Shown: positions 25,397 through 33,500 of the stretch, one piece after another
Position numbering within the stretch: the stretch's first letter is position 1
Layout: the number at the start of each line of letters is the position of its first letter
Origin: Mesorhizobium sp.
GTDB lineage: Bacteria > Pseudomonadota > Alphaproteobacteria > Rhizobiales > Rhizobiaceae
Direction: 5' to 3'
Length of the DNA stretch: 64,000 nt
Assembly: GCA_004017275.1 (NCBI GenBank)
Contig: SAKE01000016.1
Span: 62,001-126,000, forward strand
Position numbers and translations under genes: made by a program
Notes under the pieces: model-generated
What the model was told of the DNA's origin: nothing
The model's database searches: none
What the model saw: the letters and a program-made list of their open reading frames with translations, nothing else

Positions 25397-26485
25397 TCAG
25401 TTTCCCGGCGGCCGTGGCCGCGGCAGCGGGACGCCGATCTCGGGGGTCGCGCTGAAGGCGTTCAGCGCGCTTGGCAATCCGGCCGCGGCCGAGGTGGCGG
25501 GCAGCGACGGCGCTTCGGGTTCGGGCGCGGCAACGGCCACCGGCGCGCCGCCGACATGATAGGTCGCCGCCTCGGCGGACGCCGGCCCCGGTGCGTCGAG
25601 CACGGCGCGGCATTGGCTGGGCAGGTTCGCCATCGTCATCAGGTCTCGAGCCTTCGGCGCATCCGGGTTCTTGTTGGGCCGCCACGGCTCCTGCGTGAAC
25701 CACCACGCCAGCGGCTCGCCGCAACCATCATCGGCGGGCGTCGCTTCCTGCGCCTTGCAGCCGGGCGAGCCCGGTTGGCAGCCGATGCGCATGTGGAAAT
25801 GATAGTCGTGGCCCCAGAACGGCCTGATCTTGCGCAGCCAGCCGCGGTCGCCCTTGACGGTGTCGCAGAGCTTTTTCTTGATGCCAGGATTGACCAGGAT
25901 GCGCTCGACTTGGCTGTAGCTTGCCGCGCGCTTCAGAAGCCGCGTATGCGCCGGCGTCCACAGTGCGTCCTTCACCAGATGGGTCTTCTCGTCGACCATC
26001 AAGGTGGCGCTCATCGATTCGCGCTGCGCCATCGACAGCGGGCGGCTGGGCATCGGCGTCAACCAGATATCGGCGTCGAGCCCGATTTGGTGCGAGGCGT
26101 GGCCCGTCAGCATCGGGCCGCCGCGCGGCTGCGAAATGTCGCCGATCAGGAGGCCTGGCCAACCATCGGCCGCTGCGTCGCGCGCCAATTTCTCGATCAC
26201 CGCGATCATCGCCGGATGGCCCCAGCGACGATTGCGCGACGGCCGCATCACCTCCCAGGTCGGACCATCCATGGGAATGGCGACGCCTCCGGCAAAGCAG
26301 CCCTTGGAATAGAAGCCGATCGACTGCGCAGCGGTCGCGGCCGGCAGTTTCTTGGCGCCGAACAGGTCTTTTGCCCGCTCCTCGGCCGCTGCCGGCTGTA
26401 CGGCTAGACCGGCAAGGACGAACAGGCCGAGAGCGGCCGCCAGCCTGAATTTTGTGCCTAGAGATGGCCGTATCGGTGTTTTCAT
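25397..26485 (-). CDS. mepA: Penicillin-insensitive murein endopeptidase
   Basis: Periplasmic LAS-type metallopeptidase that cleaves D-alanyl-meso-diaminopimelate cross-links in peptidoglycan. 362 residues from the ATG at 26485 (GGGGA upstream). Signal peptide: KFRLAAALGLFVLAGLAVQPAAAEE. The catalytic domain carries SIGFYSKGCFAGGVAIP, the zinc-binding HASHQIGLDADIWLTP and the second histidine cluster WGHDYHFHMRIGC. A Pro/Ala-rich tail of about 80 residues after the catalytic domain, ending PLPRPRPPGN, is longer than in E. coli MepA. The gene stands alone. Confidence 0.95.
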   Translation of the reverse strand: MKTPIRPSLGTKFRLAAALGLFVLAGLAVQPAAAEERAKDLFGAKKLPAATAAQSIGFYSKGCFAGGVAIPMDGPTWEVMRPSRNRRWGHPAMIAVIEKLARDAAADGWPGLLIGDISQPRGGPMLTGHASHQIGLDADIWLTPMPSRPLSMAQRESMSATLMVDEKTHLVKDALWTPAHTRLLKRAASYSQVERILVNPGIKKKLCDTVKGDRGWLRKIRPFWGHDYHFHMRIGCQPGSPGCKAQEATPADDGCGEPLAWWFTQEPWRPNKNPDAPKARDLMTMANLPSQCRAVLDAPGPASAEAATYHVGGAPVAVAAPEPEAPSLPATSAAAGLPSALNAFSATPEIGVPLPRPRPPGN

Positions 26486-26548
26486 GAAACCGGATCCCCA
26501 CCGCAATCCAAGGCCGAATCATAGCACGCCCGACGCAAGGCTTCGATC

Positions 26549-26671
26549 GATAGAGCGGTTCACCGAAACGGTGAACCGCTCTATCTCTTTGTTTTGACGC
26601 AATTCCCAAGGGAAAGCGCTATGCGCTTTTCCCGGGAAAACCGTGTCACACTTTTCCTGGAATTGCTTTAG
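26549..26671. repeat. RIME-like mosaic repeat upstream of mepA
   Basis: First hairpin AGAGCGGTTCACC/GGTGAACCGCTCT, then TCTTTGTTTTGACGCAATTCC, then arms CGCAATTCC and GGAATTGC that enclose GGGAAAGCGC/GCGCTTTTCCC. This is the classic rhizobial intergenic mosaic element. It overlaps the 3' end of the SDR gene by four bases. Confidence 0.8.
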
Positions 26672-27567
26672 CGCTTCATCGGGCTGCGCGCCTCGCCGTC
26701 GCGCCAGTCGCCGCTTGCCCACATATGGTCGAAGGCGGTGCGGTAGTCGCGAAAGCGAAAGCGATAGCCCGCCGCCTTGATCGCCGTATTGGCGACACGC
26801 TTGTTTTCGCCATAGAAGGACCGCGCCATGGGCGAAAGTTGGGCAGCGTCGAAGGGAATTTCGGGTGGCGGCTCTATGCCCATCAGTGAGGCGGCATAGG
26901 TGACGACATCCTGCGGCGGCGCCGGCAGATCGTCGGTGACGTTGAAGATGCCACCTGTATTGCCTTCGATAAGCTGCCACAGGGCACCGGCAATGTCGTC
27001 GCAATGGATGCGGTTGAACACCTGGTCCGGCTTGACCAGCCGCCTTGCAGTGCCGTTTTCCAGATTGACCAGGGCGTTGCGGCCCGGCCCGTAAATGCCG
27101 GAAAGCCGCAGGATCGCCACCGGCCGGCCAATCTCGCGGCCGAGTTTCAGCCAGTCCTGTTCGGCCGCGACCCGCATCACCGAACGCTTCGACACCGGCC
27201 GGCATTCGGCTGTCTCGTCGACCCAGGCGCCGTCATAATTGCCATACACGCCGACGGTGGAGAGATAGCCGATCCATGCCAGCGCCGGCATCTGAGCGAC
27301 CGTCGCGCGGGCGGCACTCAAAACGGGATCGCCGGCCTCTTCCGGGGCGACCGAGATCAGCAGATGCGTCGTTCTCTGCAATGCACCGCCGATTTCGTCG
27401 GTCAGCGCGCCGTCGAACTGCAGCGGTGCGATGCCGGCCTGCCGCAGCGCCTCGAATTTTTCCGGCGAGCGCGTCGTGCCGAAGATCCTGGCGGCGCCTT
27501 TGTTGGCCCCAGCAAAGGCCCTCCCCGAATAGCCGGCGCCGAAAATGAATATCTGCTTTTCGCTCAT
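26668..27567 (-). CDS. NAD(P)-binding SDR/epimerase-like protein (YeeZ type)
   Basis: 299 residues from the ATG at 27567, which overlaps the stop of queG (ATGA). An extended Rossmann fold begins with IFIFGAGYSGRAFA; YLSTVGVYGNYDGAWVDE and LRLSGIYGPGRN are typical of atypical extended SDRs of the YeeZ group. The active-site Tyr/Lys pair is not clearly placed, so it may bind the nucleotide without classic dehydrogenase chemistry. It is the last gene of a GST-queG-SDR stretch, order reversed on the map. The substrate is unknown. Confidence 0.85.
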   Translation of the reverse strand: MSEKQIFIFGAGYSGRAFAGANKGAARIFGTTRSPEKFEALRQAGIAPLQFDGALTDEIGGALQRTTHLLISVAPEEAGDPVLSAARATVAQMPALAWIGYLSTVGVYGNYDGAWVDETAECRPVSKRSVMRVAAEQDWLKLGREIGRPVAILRLSGIYGPGRNALVNLENGTARRLVKPDQVFNRIHCDDIAGALWQLIEGNTGGIFNVTDDLPAPPQDVVTYAASLMGIEPPPEIPFDAAQLSPMARSFYGENKRVANTAIKAAGYRFRFRDYRTAFDHMWASGDWRDGEARSPMKR

Positions 27568-28718
27568 GCCAGCGCCCCGGTTGGCCGCGCAAGACGCCAT
27601 TCGTCGCGCACGGTTTCGTCGCTCTCGGTTTTCAAGCCGATGGCTGCCTGTTCTGAATATTCGGCGTCCGGCACAAGCCGCGCCAGCGCCCATATTGCCG
27701 CGCCCCGCACCAGCGGCGACGCATCGCCGAGAAGCGCACGCACCGCGCCGGCAAGCGAGGCATCGCCGGAATTGCCGGTAGCGATCAGCACGTTGCGGAC
27801 GAACCGGTCGCGGCCAATGCGTTTTATCGGTGATCCGGAGAAGAAGGCGCGGAAGGCAGCGTCGTCGAGGCCCAGCAGATCGGCGAGCGGCGGCTCGCGC
27901 AATTCATCGCGGGCGGCAAGCTTTGCCTCTGACGCGGCTTTCGCGAACTTGTTCCACGGGCAGGCGGCCAGACAATCGTCGCAGCCATAGATGCGGTTGC
28001 CGATCTTCTCGCGGAATTCATGCGGGATCGGTCCCTTGTTCTCGATGGTGAGATAGGAGATGCAGCGCCGTGCATCGAGCCGGTAGGGTGCCGGAAAAGC
28101 ATCGGTCGGGCACGCGTCGAGGCAGGCGCGGCAAGTTCCGCAATGGTCGATCTCGGCGCGGTCGGGCACCAGTTCGGCGGTGGTGAAGATGGTGCCGAGG
28201 AACAGCCAGGAGCCGAGTTCGCGGCTGACCAGATTGGTGTGCTTGCCTTGCCAGCCGAGCCCGGCGGCTTCGGCCAGCGGCTTTTCCATGACAGGTGCGG
28301 TGTCGACGAACACTTTGACGTCGCCACCTGCGCGGGCAACGAGCTTGCCGGCAATTTCCTTCAGCCGGCCCTTCATCACATCGTGATAGTCACGGTTCTG
28401 CGCATAGACCGAGATCGCGCCGCGGTCGTGCTTGGCCAGCGTGCCGCGCGGATCATGGTCGGGGCCGTAATTCATGGCCAGCACGATGATCGAGCGCACC
28501 TGCGGCCACAGTGCCGTCGGTTCGCCGCGGCGTTGCAGCGTCTCGGCGATCCAGTCCATCGAGCCGTGAAAGCCATCGGCGACAAATTGGGCCAGGCGAG
28601 CCGGCGCCAACGGGATCGCATCGGGGGTGGTGACGGCCACGGCATCGAAGCCGGCGCGATGCGCCTCCGCGTCGATCAGGGCGCGCAGTTTTGCGGCGTC
28701 AGAAATCGAGGTCCGCAT
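27564..28718 (-). CDS. queG: Epoxyqueuosine reductase
   Basis: Cobalamin-dependent iron-sulfur enzyme that makes queuosine from epoxyqueuosine in tRNA (Asp, Asn, His, Tyr). 384 residues. The N-terminal B12-binding part contains VLAMNYGP and YAQNRDYHDVMK; two 4Fe-4S motifs follow, CGTCRACLDACPTDAF and CDDCLAACPWNKF; and the C-terminal HEAT-like helices (about 310-384) bind tRNA. Its 5' end overlaps the 3' end of the GST gene by 20 bases, and its stop overlaps the SDR start. Confidence 0.97.
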   Translation of the reverse strand: MRTSISDAAKLRALIDAEAHRAGFDAVAVTTPDAIPLAPARLAQFVADGFHGSMDWIAETLQRRGEPTALWPQVRSIIVLAMNYGPDHDPRGTLAKHDRGAISVYAQNRDYHDVMKGRLKEIAGKLVARAGGDVKVFVDTAPVMEKPLAEAAGLGWQGKHTNLVSRELGSWLFLGTIFTTAELVPDRAEIDHCGTCRACLDACPTDAFPAPYRLDARRCISYLTIENKGPIPHEFREKIGNRIYGCDDCLAACPWNKFAKAASEAKLAARDELREPPLADLLGLDDAAFRAFFSGSPIKRIGRDRFVRNVLIATGNSGDASLAGAVRALLGDASPLVRGAAIWALARLVPDAEYSEQAAIGLKTESDETVRDEWRLARPTGALA

Positions 28719-29391
28719 AATGCGACACCGGCGACAGGCCGCGCACCCTGTCGGTCAAAAGCGGCCGGAAGGAGGGCCGCGACTTCACCCGCGTGTACCA
28801 TTCACGCGCCGCGGCGTGCTCGCGCCAGTCGATCTCGCCGAGATAATCGAGCACCGACAGCGTCGCCGCGGCGGCGAGGTCGGCATAGGTGACCCTCGAT
28901 CCGGCCAGCCAATGACGGGTGCCGGCCAGCCAGTTGGTGTATTTCATGTGCTGGCGGATGTTGGCGCGCGCGGCACGGATCGCGCTCGAATCGGGCGAGC
29001 CGCCGCCCGCCGTTTCCGGCATGACCGGCTTCAGCACGCGTTCGCGCACCAGATGGCGGGTGACTTCGCTTTCGGCCTTGTTGAGATACCAGTCGATCAG
29101 CCGGCGGATTTCGGCGCGCTGCATCGGGTCCTCGGCAAACAGCCGCTTGTCGCGCTTCAAGACGCCGCGCGTTTCATCGAGATACTCCGAGATCACCGTT
29201 GCTCCGACGATCGGCACGTCGCCTTCGGCCAGCAGGATCGGCAGCGTGCCCGCCGGGTTCAACGCCAGGAACTCCTTGCGCCTCGTCCACGGCTTTTCCT
29301 CTATCAAAGCCAGCTCCTCGCCATACTCGCCGAAAGCAAGGCGGACGAAGCGACAGGTGGCGAACATGGGATGGTGGAAAAGCGTCAGCAT
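28699..29391 (-). CDS. Glutathione S-transferase family protein
   Basis: 230 residues. The N-terminal thioredoxin-like domain (1-80) reads MLTLFHHPMFATCRFVRLAFGEYGEE and FLALNPAGTLPILLAEGD with the cis-Pro (TLPIL) and ESX-like VISEYLDE contact for glutathione; the all-helical C-terminal domain contains HWLAGSRVTYADLAAAATLSVLDYL, the N-capping box of GSTs. The substrate is unknown. It precedes queG in the same direction with a 20-base overlap, so the two share a transcript. Confidence 0.92.
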   Translation of the reverse strand: MLTLFHHPMFATCRFVRLAFGEYGEELALIEEKPWTRRKEFLALNPAGTLPILLAEGDVPIVGATVISEYLDETRGVLKRDKRLFAEDPMQRAEIRRLIDWYLNKAESEVTRHLVRERVLKPVMPETAGGGSPDSSAIRAARANIRQHMKYTNWLAGTRHWLAGSRVTYADLAAAATLSVLDYLGEIDWREHAAAREWYTRVKSRPSFRPLLTDRVRGLSPVSHYADLDF

Positions 29392-29551
29392 GGTTCCGCG
29401 ATGATAAAGCGCACTGGCGAATCGCAGGGCGCACCGGTAAGTCTTGGCCGCCCGGTTAGCGGGCCGTCAGGGTGTTGCGACCTATAGGAGGACTTCAACG
29501 CCATGACAAGCAAGCCGTTTTGTCAGCCGTCACACCAATGCCGAGGTAGCC

Positions 29552-30358
29552 ATGGAAAGCCAGACCATCGTCGAAGCCCTGCTGCTCGGCTTGCTAGAGG
29601 GGCTGACCGAGTTCATCCCGGTGTCGTCGACAGGCCATATCCTGCTTGCCGGCCATTTCCTCGGCTTCCATTCGACCGGCAAGGCCTTCGAGATCCTGAT
29701 CCAGCTCGGCGCCATCCTGGCGATCCTCAGCGTCTACTTCCGCCGGCTGTGGCAAATGCTGCTCGATCTGCCGCATGACCGGCTGACGCGGCATTTCGCC
29801 ATCGGCATCCTCATCGCCTTCCTGCCGGCGGCGATCATCGGCGCGCTGGCGCATGATTTCATCAAGACGGTGCTGTTCGAATCGCCAAGGCTGATCTGCA
29901 TCATGCTGATCATCGGCGGCGTCGTGCTGCTGGCTGTCGATCGCATGAACCTCAAGCCCGTCTACCGCGACGTCGAGCGGTTCCCGACCCGGCTTTACCT
30001 GCAGATCGGGCTTTTCCAGTGCCTGTCGCTCATCCCAGGCACATCGCGCTCGGGCTCGACGATCGTCGGCGCGCTGCTTTTGGGCGTCGACAAGCGCGCG
30101 GCGGCAGAATTTTCCTTCTTCCTTGCGATCCCGACCATGGTCGGCGCCTTCGCCTTCGACCTGTTCAAGAACCGCAATGTGCTGAGCAGCGCCGACCTGC
30201 CGGTCATCGCTGTCGGCTTCGTCGCCGCCTTCGTCACGGCGCTCATCGTCGTTCGCTTCCTGCTCGACTACGTCTCGCGCAAAGGCTACGCGCTGTTCGG
30301 CTGGTGGCGGCTGGTGGTTGGTGGTGTGGGGTTGGTGGCGCTGATGGTCTGGGGGTGA
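29552..30358 (+). CDS. uppP: Undecaprenyl-diphosphatase
   Basis: Integral membrane enzyme (BacA family) that dephosphorylates undecaprenyl pyrophosphate so the carrier can be reused in peptidoglycan and polysaccharide synthesis. 268 residues, with eight or so membrane segments. The two catalytic motifs are present: LGLLEGLTEFIPVSSTGHILLA near the start and PGTSRSGSTIVGALLLG in the middle. It is transcribed away from the GST/queG group. Confidence 0.97.
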   Translation: MESQTIVEALLLGLLEGLTEFIPVSSTGHILLAGHFLGFHSTGKAFEILIQLGAILAILSVYFRRLWQMLLDLPHDRLTRHFAIGILIAFLPAAIIGALAHDFIKTVLFESPRLICIMLIIGGVVLLAVDRMNLKPVYRDVERFPTRLYLQIGLFQCLSLIPGTSRSGSTIVGALLLGVDKRAAAEFSFFLAIPTMVGAFAFDLFKNRNVLSSADLPVIAVGFVAAFVTALIVVRFLLDYVSRKGYALFGWWRLVVGGVGLVALMVWG

Positions 30359-30360
30359 GC

Positions 30361-30496
30361 TTACCCTCCCCCTTGTGGGGAGGGTCGATCCGCAAAGCGG
30401 ATCGGAGTGAGGTCGGCGCCATACCCCCACCCCGGTTCGCCAACGACGCTTCGCGTCGCCGGCTCGCCGACCCTCCCCACAAGGGGGAGGGTAAGC
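30361..30496. repeat. Inverted pair of hairpin/hairpin/tail repeats, type C, tails inward
   Basis: Left copy: CCCTCCCCCTTGTGGGGAGGG, then CGATCCGC-AAA-GCGGATCG, then GAGTGAGGTCGGCGCC. Right copy is inverted, with second hairpin GCGACGC-GAA-GCGTCG. It fills the gap between the convergent ends of uppP and yraN and may also stop transcription from both sides. Confidence 0.85.
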
Positions 30497-30499
30497 TCC

Positions 30500-30898
30500 T
30501 CAATTCCTTCCATAAAACGCGTTCTCGACATGCACCGGCCAGCGCCAGGGCAGCACCGCGACCATGTCGAAGCGCATCGACAGTTTCCCATAATCCGACT
30601 GACGCGATAGCCAGATGTCGGCCGCGCCTTCTATGCGACGCTCCGATTCGTGACCGATCGCCTCCATGGCTTCCATCAGCGTGCGGCGCGCCTTGACCTC
30701 GACGAACAGCACGAGGTCGCCGCGCCGCGCGATCAGGTCGATTTCGCCGAAGCGGGTGCGATGGCGACGGGCGAGAATGCGGTAGCCTTTCAGCATCAGC
30801 GCCAGTGACGCCAGCCATTCGCCGCGATGGCCGCGCCGATAGGCCTTTTGCCGGCTGGCGCTCGGGCGCTCAGTCACCGTCGCTTTCTCCGGAAGCAT
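30500..30898 (-). CDS. yraN: UPF0102 family protein YraN (endonuclease-like fold)
   Basis: 132 residues. Conserved UPF0102 motifs: AYRRGHRGEWLA, LALMLKGYRILARRHRTRFGEIDLIARRGDLVLFVEVKAR. The E-I-D...E-V-K arrangement matches the catalytic acid and Lys positions of PD-(D/E)XK nucleases such as Holliday-junction resolvases, but no activity is established. It overlaps rsmI by 29 bases and is cotranscribed with it, an arrangement common across bacteria. Confidence 0.95.
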   Translation of the reverse strand: MLPEKATVTERPSASRQKAYRRGHRGEWLASLALMLKGYRILARRHRTRFGEIDLIARRGDLVLFVEVKARRTLMEAMEAIGHESERRIEGAADIWLSRQSDYGKLSMRFDMVAVLPWRWPVHVENAFYGRN

Positions 30899-31799
30899 CC
30901 CTGAGCTCCAGCAGCCGCCGATAGAGCGCCTGTTTCTGGCCGCCGGTCATTTTCGCGGCTTCCGCCGCCGCCTTGGAGGCCGGCATCTCGGCGGCAAGCG
31001 ACAAGAGCAGCCGATCGATGTCTTCAGGTTTATCGGCCTTGGCCTCGGCCGGACCGACGCAGACGACGATTTCGCCCTTCGGCGTATCGGCCGCCCCATA
31101 GTGGTCGGCCAGCGCCTGCAGCGTGCCGGTGCGCATCTCCTCGAAAGTCTTAGTCAATTCCCTGCCGATCGCGGCGTTGCGTTCACCGCCGAGCGCTTCG
31201 ACCATGGCGCCGAGGGATTCGGCCAGCCGGCGCGGCGATTCGAAGAAGATCAGCGTCGCCGGCACGGCTTTCAGCGCCGCCAGCCGCGTCAGCCGCTGCC
31301 CTGATTTGACCGGCAGGAAGCCGGCGAACAGGAAGGCGTCCGACGGCAGGCCGGAAGCCGTCAACGCCGCGAGCGGCGCCGACGGGCCGGGGATCGGCAC
31401 GACGCGAATGCCATGGTCGAGCGCCTCGCCGACCAGCCGGTAGCCCGGGTCGGACACCAGCGGGGTGCCGGCATCGGAGATCAGCGCCACGCTCTGTCCG
31501 GCCTGAAGCGCTGATATCAGCTTCGGTCCGGCCTCACCGGCATTGTGTTCGTGATAGGCCGTGGTGCGGCGGCGAATAGCATAGCGGTCGAGCAGCACGC
31601 GCGACACCCGCGTGTCCTCGCAGGCGACGATGTCGGCGGCGGCCAACGTCTCAAGCGCGCGCAGCGTGATGTCGGCGAGATTGCCGATCGGCGTCGCCAC
31701 CAGATAAAGCGCCGGCTCCAGCGGCCGGGCCGCGATCTCGGTCTGCCCGACCACATAGCTGCGCTTGCCCGTCTCTGCGGTCACTGATGCCTTCTCCAT
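30870..31799 (-). CDS. rsmI: 16S rRNA (cytidine(1402)-2'-O)-methyltransferase
   Basis: SAM-dependent ribose methylation of C1402 in the decoding centre of 16S rRNA. 309 residues of the tetrapyrrole-methylase fold. Visible marks: LYLVATPIGNLADITLRALETL, CEDTRVSRVLL, SDAGTPLVSDPGYRLV, VVPIPGPSAPLAALTASGLP and FLFAGFLPVKSGQR. The last 40 residues form the extra C-terminal domain. It starts the rsmI-yraN unit. Confidence 0.97.
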   Translation of the reverse strand: MEKASVTAETGKRSYVVGQTEIAARPLEPALYLVATPIGNLADITLRALETLAAADIVACEDTRVSRVLLDRYAIRRRTTAYHEHNAGEAGPKLISALQAGQSVALISDAGTPLVSDPGYRLVGEALDHGIRVVPIPGPSAPLAALTASGLPSDAFLFAGFLPVKSGQRLTRLAALKAVPATLIFFESPRRLAESLGAMVEALGGERNAAIGRELTKTFEEMRTGTLQALADHYGAADTPKGEIVVCVGPAEAKADKPEDIDRLLLSLAAEMPASKAAAEAAKMTGGQKQALYRRLLELRDASGESDGD

Positions 31800-31948
31800 T
31801 CAGCCCTTGTTTGGCACGGCTGGCGCGGGCTTGCAAAACGCGGGCTTGCAAAAGCTGACGCGATCTAAGGAAATCGCCATTCCTTTGCCACAGTGGGGAA
31901 CCAAACCGGCATTGGCAGATTAGCCCCCTGATTCCGGAGGAGGACAGG

Positions 31949-32137
31949 ATGGACAGCCTGAAGATACAGGACGCTTTCGAGCCCTACTATGCCGGCCGCA
32001 ACCGCGTTGCCGCACGCAGGGACAAACGCCCGTCTGCCAAGACCGAGCATAGCCTGACCAAAAAGCAAGCCGCGAGCGCGTTGCCGACAAACGTCAGGCT
32101 TTCCGACAACAAGCCCGACAACACGACGGAGCACTGA
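31949..32137 (+). CDS. Small basic hypothetical protein
   Basis: 62 residues, preceded by a strong GGAGGAGG ribosome-binding site six bases before the ATG. The product is hydrophilic, rich in Lys, Arg and Asp, with no membrane segment and no motif I recognise (MDSLKIQDAFEPYYAGRN at the start). The strong ribosome-binding site is the main support. It lies between divergent rsmI and the convergent EamA gene. Confidence 0.5.
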   Translation: MDSLKIQDAFEPYYAGRNRVAARRDKRPSAKTEHSLTKKQAASALPTNVRLSDNKPDNTTEH

Positions 32138-32210
32138 CCGGACGATGCCCAATCGCTTCGATATCTTCATCACCCGTCTTGAAACCAAGAACGCCCGCAA
32201 TGGCGTGCCG

Positions 32211-32648
32211 CTACCCCCGATAGGCGACCAGCACCGCGCCAGCCGCGATAAGGGCGACGCCAAGCCAGTTCGCTCCGGACAACCGCTCGCCGAGAAAGGC
32301 CGCGCCAAACACCGCCACAAGCACGACGCTTAGCTTGTCGATCGGCGCCACCTGCGCCGCATTGCCGATTTTGAGCGCCCGGAGATAGCAGAGCCATGAG
32401 GCCCCGGTGGCCAGACCGGACAGGCCGAGGAAAGCCCAAGTCTTTACCGAGATCGTGGCCGGCGACTGGAACTGGCCGCTGGCCAGCAAGATGGCACCGA
32501 GCACGATCAGGATGATGACCGTGCGGATGAAGGTGGCGAAATCGGAATTGATGTTCTCGATGCCAACCTTGGCGAAGATCGCCGTCAAGGCAGCGAAGGC
32601 AGCCGACAGCAATGCCCAGAATTGCCAGGAGGATACGGTCAGGTTCAT
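32211..32648 (-). CDS. EamA/DMT family half-size transporter
   Basis: 145 residues with four or five hydrophobic segments, a single EamA domain, half of the usual ten-span DMT carrier. WALLSAAFAALTAIFAKVGIENINSDFATFIRT at the start and APIDKLSVVLVAVFGAAFLGERLSGANWLGVALIAAGAVLVA at the end are typical. Half-size members act as dimers and export small molecules. The substrate is unknown. Confidence 0.9.
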   Translation of the reverse strand: MNLTVSSWQFWALLSAAFAALTAIFAKVGIENINSDFATFIRTVIILIVLGAILLASGQFQSPATISVKTWAFLGLSGLATGASWLCYLRALKIGNAAQVAPIDKLSVVLVAVFGAAFLGERLSGANWLGVALIAAGAVLVAYRG

Positions 32649-32673
32649 GCTGGTGGCCTTCGTGGATGGCGTC

Positions 32674-32997
32674 TCAACCGAGATACCGTGAAACGCGGGC
32701 CTCCAGAAGGCGAATCAGCGCCGGATCCATGAATTCATAGTCGTCGGGGATGTCGAGGCAGATGACACGTGCCCGCTTCAGGCTCGCCTTGAATTTCTTT
32801 TGCAGCTTGGTGCGATGCGCTTTTTCCATGACGAAGATGATGTCGGCCCAGGCGACCAGCTCACGCGTGAGCGGCGTATCCGCATCGTGGTTGGTTCCCG
32901 CCGACGCGACCTCGATATCCCGGCGCTTGGAAAACACCTGCTCGGCGGTCGGGCTGCGCAAGCGGTTCTGGCTGCAGACGAAGAGGATGTTCTTCAA
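32674..32997 (-). CDS. Small low-molecular-weight tyrosine phosphatase-like protein
   Basis: 107 residues, starting with TTG at 32997. MKNILFVCSQNRLRSPTAEQVF contains the P-loop C-x5-R-S (CSQNRLRS, residues 8-15) of LMW-PTP/arsenate-reductase folds, and DIPDDYEFMDP near the end supplies an Asp that can act as general acid. The protein is shorter than normal LMW-PTP (about 150), as in the predicted phosphatase group COG4551. It stands between the EamA gene and an AT-richer orphan. Confidence 0.85.
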   Translation of the reverse strand: MKNILFVCSQNRLRSPTAEQVFSKRRDIEVASAGTNHDADTPLTRELVAWADIIFVMEKAHRTKLQKKFKASLKRARVICLDIPDDYEFMDPALIRLLEARVSRYLG

Positions 32998-33062
32998 CAG
33001 CTTTGACCCTTGGCTTGGCTATTGCTCCAGTCGAAAACCAAATCGTGCTCTGTCGAAGGCAA

Positions 33063-33386
33063 TTACTCCTCCCATATTTCGCGTAAAGTTTTGGTTAGAG
33101 GAATGTACTGATCCATAGTAAGTCCATATAGCTCGAATTCTATCGAATCGTCCTTGACGATCGCCCTAAGCCTGATCCCTATGTAGGTTATAAAGCTGGT
33201 TATAACGCTAAATTCGCTAAGGTTGCTTATCTTTCTCCTAGCCAGGACTTTTCCATTTTTGATGAAAACCCCCTCTGCCTCGTAGAAATCTTCCTGTTCC
33301 GCTGGTCTGGAGATCTCGCCTAGTCCAAACTCGAACACATCATCCGTGTTCAATGTCCGCAGCGTCTCGTGGAATAGGAATTTCAT
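33063..33386 (-). CDS. Orphan hypothetical protein in an AT-richer patch
   Basis: 107 residues, MKFLFHETLRTLNTDDVFEFGLGE at the start and TLREIWEE at the end. Composition is acidic with alternating beta-strand-like stretches (VFIKNGKVLARRKISNL, IEFELYGLTMDQY). Its codons use many more A and T third bases than the neighbours, so it was probably acquired later. I do not recognise the family; size, charge and orphan character resemble immunity proteins of contact-dependent or polymorphic toxins, but no toxin gene is next to it. Confidence 0.6.
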   Translation of the reverse strand: MKFLFHETLRTLNTDDVFEFGLGEISRPAEQEDFYEAEGVFIKNGKVLARRKISNLSEFSVITSFITYIGIRLRAIVKDDSIEFELYGLTMDQYIPLTKTLREIWEE

Positions 33387-33500
33387 CGAGGACCCATATT
33401 AGAATGCGGCGCGACGCGCCTTCAGCCGAGCAAGCCGAACAATAGCATCCTTGCTCCAGTCGACAAATTGTCCACCACAGTCCAGCCAATTGGCCTGGGC

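Noticed and set aside
32995..33062. ATG start for the small phosphatase-like gene further upstream
   Set aside because: No in-frame ATG gives a better start; the conserved MKNILFVCSQNR start uses TTG at 32997.
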